From NCBI GenBank assembly GCA_029204225.1, contig CM055110.1, positions 48,857,201 to 48,921,200 of the forward strand: a stretch of 64,000 bases of DNA, read 5' to 3'. The notes beneath the pieces were generated by a model. The model saw nothing but the letters and a program-made list of their open reading frames with translations. It made no database searches and was not told the origin of the DNA. The DNA comes from Diphasiastrum complanatum (Eukaryota; Streptophyta; Lycopodiopsida; Lycopodiales; Lycopodiaceae). Each line of letters starts with the position of its first letter. Position 1 is the first letter of the stretch. Below are positions 59,825 to 64,000 of the stretch, in pieces. A program made the position numbers and the translations under genes.

Positions 59825-59876
59825 CCATTCTGACCCAATACGTTCCGTACATTCCGACCCAAAATGGTCAGAATGG
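59825..59876. repeat. 11-bp inverted repeat
   Basis: CCATTCTGACC (59825-59835) and its exact complement GGTCAGAATGG (59866-59876), with further TTCCG(T/A) motifs in the loop. Possibly a MITE tip. Confidence 0.6.
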
Positions 59877-59879
59877 GTT

Positions 59880-61448
<1,569 letters not shown>

Positions 61449-61462
61449 CTCCTCCTCACTAT
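61449..61462 (-). other. Polypurine tract of copia element D
   Basis: AGTGAGGAGGAG on the - strand between the pol stop and the LTR, the usual start of plus-strand DNA synthesis. Confidence 0.7.
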
Positions 61463-64000
61463 CTAGCTTGGTTCAATCATTGCTTTACTAATCACTCCAA
61501 GTGATGATCTGAACTTCATAAAAGGTGTCTTTTGAAGTGGTTTAGTAAGTAGATCAGCTACACATTCATTGCTTGAAACATGCTCCAAAGCAATCTCCTT
61601 GGCTTGCACCATTTCTCTCACAAAGTGATGGCATATCTCAATGTGCTTAGATCTTGCATGGAAGATTGGGTTAGATGCAAGGTGTTGGGCTGATATATTG
61701 TCATTGTAGATGATTGGTGCCTCCTCTGAATCCATGATCTTTAGCTCCACCAATAATCTCTTGATCCAAAGTACCTCCTTTGTAGTGGTTGTCAAAGCTT
61801 TAGTTTCTTGCTTTTTTGAAAGCCATGAAACCACACCTTCTCCTATGAAAGTTGAATAGGCACTTGTTGATTTCCTATCCCTCTTGTCCCCTGCAAAATC
61901 TGAATCACTAAATGCATGAAGGTTAATCACATCTCCTCTATATAGAATCCCAAAATCCAATGTACCCGAGATGTATCTTAGAATCCTCTTAGCCTTTTTC
62001 CAATGGATATTCAATGGCTTTTGCATGGATTGGCTCAACCTACATACACTAAAGCTAAGATATGGTCTAGTTATAGTGATCCACATCAAGGAACCTATAA
62101 GTTGCCTAAACCAAAGTGATGTCCATGAAGGATCTTTCATCATCTTCATTTGGCACTTTTACATCTTGCTCCATTGGTGTGTCAACACTTTTGCATACTT
62201 CCATCTTAAACTTCTTTAAAAGACTTTGAGCATAGTTTACTTGACTTATAAAGATAAAATCAGACCCTCTTAGTACTTCTATGCCTAAGATGAAGTGAAG
62301 ACACCCTAGATCTACCATCTTGAACTCTAAGGATAGATCTATCTTGATTTTTTCAATACCATCAACACTATTTCCACTAATGATGATGTCATCTACATAA
62401 ATGAGTAAAAGTACAATACCAACATCATAAAACTTAATGTAAAGAGTGGGATCATATTCACTTTGAACAAAAGAAAGTGAAATAAGATAGCAATGTAGTC
62501 TTGAATTCCAAGATCTCGAGGCTTGCTTCAAGCCATAGATGCTTCTTTGGAGATGGCATACTTTGTTCTCCATTCCATGCTTGATGAACCCTTGTGGCTG
62601 CTCCATATAGATATCCTCTTCCAAAAAACCATTCAAGAAAGCATTAGAGACATCCATTTGACATAGAATCCATCCAAAATGTGATGCAAGTGCAATGATT
62701 AGCCTTATTGTGACCATCTTGGCCACGGGTGCAAAAGTTTTCTCATAGTCTATCCCTCTCTCTTGAGCATAACCTTTTGCAACTAATCTTGCTTTATGTT
62801 TGTTAACACTCCCATTTGCATTCAACTTAAGCTTGAAGACCCACTTGCATCCTATTACATTCCTTTGAGGTCTCTCAACAAGCAACCAAGTTTCATTCTC
62901 AATCAAGGCATCATACTCATCCAACATAGCTTTATACCATTCTTTGGAGTTCAACGCATCTTCAACATTAGATAGTTCTTCAAAACTAGATAAAGCATAA
63001 GAAGTGGATGAGATACCCTCAACTTGCTGTCCTTTGCCTTGATTTGTGAGCCTTGATGGCTCCACTTTTGCCCTTGAAGATCTCCTTGGTGTGATAGGTG
63101 GGTTTGGTGCTTGCTCCTCCATGAGCTCCTCAAAACCAAGATCTTGCTCCTCGGCCATCTTCTTCTTGATTGTTGGAGCACTTGAGCCTTCTTCAAGCAT
63201 ATGCATATGATGTTCATCAAAGATGACATCCCTTGAAACAACAAATTTGTTTAAGGATGGGAGATAGACTTTGTAGCCCTTGCTCGAGCTTGCATATCCA
63301 AGCATGATCCCTCTTGTGGAAGATGGATCCTCCTTGGTTCTTGTTTCCAATGGCACATGCACATAACATATACACCCAAAAACTTTCAAGTGATTAAGAT
63401 TGGGTTTCTTTCCATACAACATCTCATAAGGAGTTTTGCCTTCAATTGCTTTGCAAGACACCCTATTCATCAAGTAGTTTGCACATACAAGAGACTCACC
63501 CCAAAAGGATTTGGGCAAACAAGCATCTAATCTTAAAGCCTTAGAACATTCACATAATTTTCTATTCCTTCTTTCAGCAACTCCATTTTGTTGAGAAGTG
63601 TAAGGACAAGAAGTCTCTTTCTTGATCCCTTCCTCCTCACAAAAGGCCTTGAACTCATTGGAGATGAATTCTCCACCATTGTCACTTCTAAGAATCTTGA
63701 TGCTATGATTATGATGCTTTTCCACAAACAACTTGAACTTTACAAAAGTATCAAATACTTGAGACTTGAAGGAAAGTAAGAACACCCAACAATATCTTGA
63801 GTAGTCATCAATGAAGGTTAAAAACATGGATGAACCTCCATTAGATTTGGTGCTAGCAATGTGCACATCCGAGTGTATGAGTTCAAGAGGATGAGATGAC
63901 TTTGTGATGGAGTTAGGAAACACCTTCTTATGTGCCTTGGATAAGGCACAAGCTTCACAAACCTTGTCTTCCTTCCCAATAGACCTTGGTAGGCCTAAAG
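61463..64000 (-). CDS. Ty1/copia element D pol: integrase, RT, RNase H (runs off the window)
   Basis: - strand, open from the right edge. GAG-pre-integrase CEACALSKAHKK (about 63950). Integrase: LELIHSDVH (Asp), LRSDNGGEF (Asp) and NGVAERRNRKL (Glu), a full triad, then KTPYEMLYGKKPN. RT: GCKWVFKLKLNANGS, QMDVSNAFLNG and the catalytic LLIYVDDIIIS. RNase H: RQLIGSLMWI, YRGDVINLHAFSDSDFAGD, IIYNDNISAQHLASN and a C-terminal ADLLTKPL. One extra base near 62115 shifts the frame between RT and RNase H (after MDITL). Otherwise it is intact through more than 800 codons, so this is the youngest-looking element in the window. Gag and 5' LTR lie beyond 64000. Confidence 0.93.

Overview
The window looks like nuclear DNA of a land plant with a large, repeat-filled genome. 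It carries a split plastid-type argininosuccinate synthase gene with GT-AG introns of up to about 9 kb. It also holds fragments of at least three Ty3/gypsy and three Ty1/copia retrotransposons, hAT elements, a SINE, solo LTRs, long CT/GA/AT microsatellites, and very little else. Nothing bacterial or organellar is present. I suspect a fern, lycophyte or gymnosperm-like genome rather than a compact angiosperm, but the sequence does not settle this.

Layout. 1-3.4 kb: non-coding, with a CT tract, a small tandem duplication and a SINE with its target-site duplication. 3.4-18.8 kb: argininosuccinate synthase on the + strand. Six exons (12496-18814) are certain and a transit-peptide exon at 3395-3491 is proposed. 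19.56-20.06 kb: a complete hAT-type MITE. 20.1-23.6 kb: no gene. 23.6-26.1 kb: decayed gypsy element A. 27.0-31.7 kb: decayed gypsy element B, whose reverse transcriptase is split by a second hAT-like insertion. 32.9-34.5 kb: 5' part of a copia element. 34.5-39.0 kb: a gag-like, coiled-coil pseudogene interrupted by a 647-bp solo LTR. 39.0-39.6 kb: an LTR whose inverted partner lies at 51.5-52.06 kb.

39.7-53.75 kb is the most interesting part. I read it as an old multi-gene DNA transposon. Its left end would be an array of short, near-palindromic repeats, followed by an intact two-exon gene of 252 aa (+). A DDE-like transposase gene (-) has its C-terminal exons at 41.5-42.6 kb and its N-terminal exons at 52.7-53.7 kb. 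About 10 kb of later insertions separate the halves: a minisatellite, an LTR with an unusually long tRNA-Asp copy, a gypsy RT scrap, a copia fragment with an inverted protease, and gypsy element C. Between the two halves, antisense to the transposase, lies an ORF for a histone H3 fold with a CENH3-like loop 1 and a long C-terminal extension.

53.8-57.1 kb: no gene. 57.2-57.6 kb: a truncated U2AF35 pseudogene. 58.3-59.65 kb: a hAT transposase (DUF659 type) with terminal palindromes resembling those of the 19.56-kb MITE. 60.8-64 kb: 3' LTR and pol of a copia element that runs off the right edge and inserted in a GA microsatellite.

The only gene with a clear host function is argininosuccinate synthase (arginine biosynthesis, plastid). 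Almost everything else is mobile DNA in various stages of decay. The exceptions that still read through are the 252-aa gene, the integrase of element C and most of the pol of the right-hand copia element.
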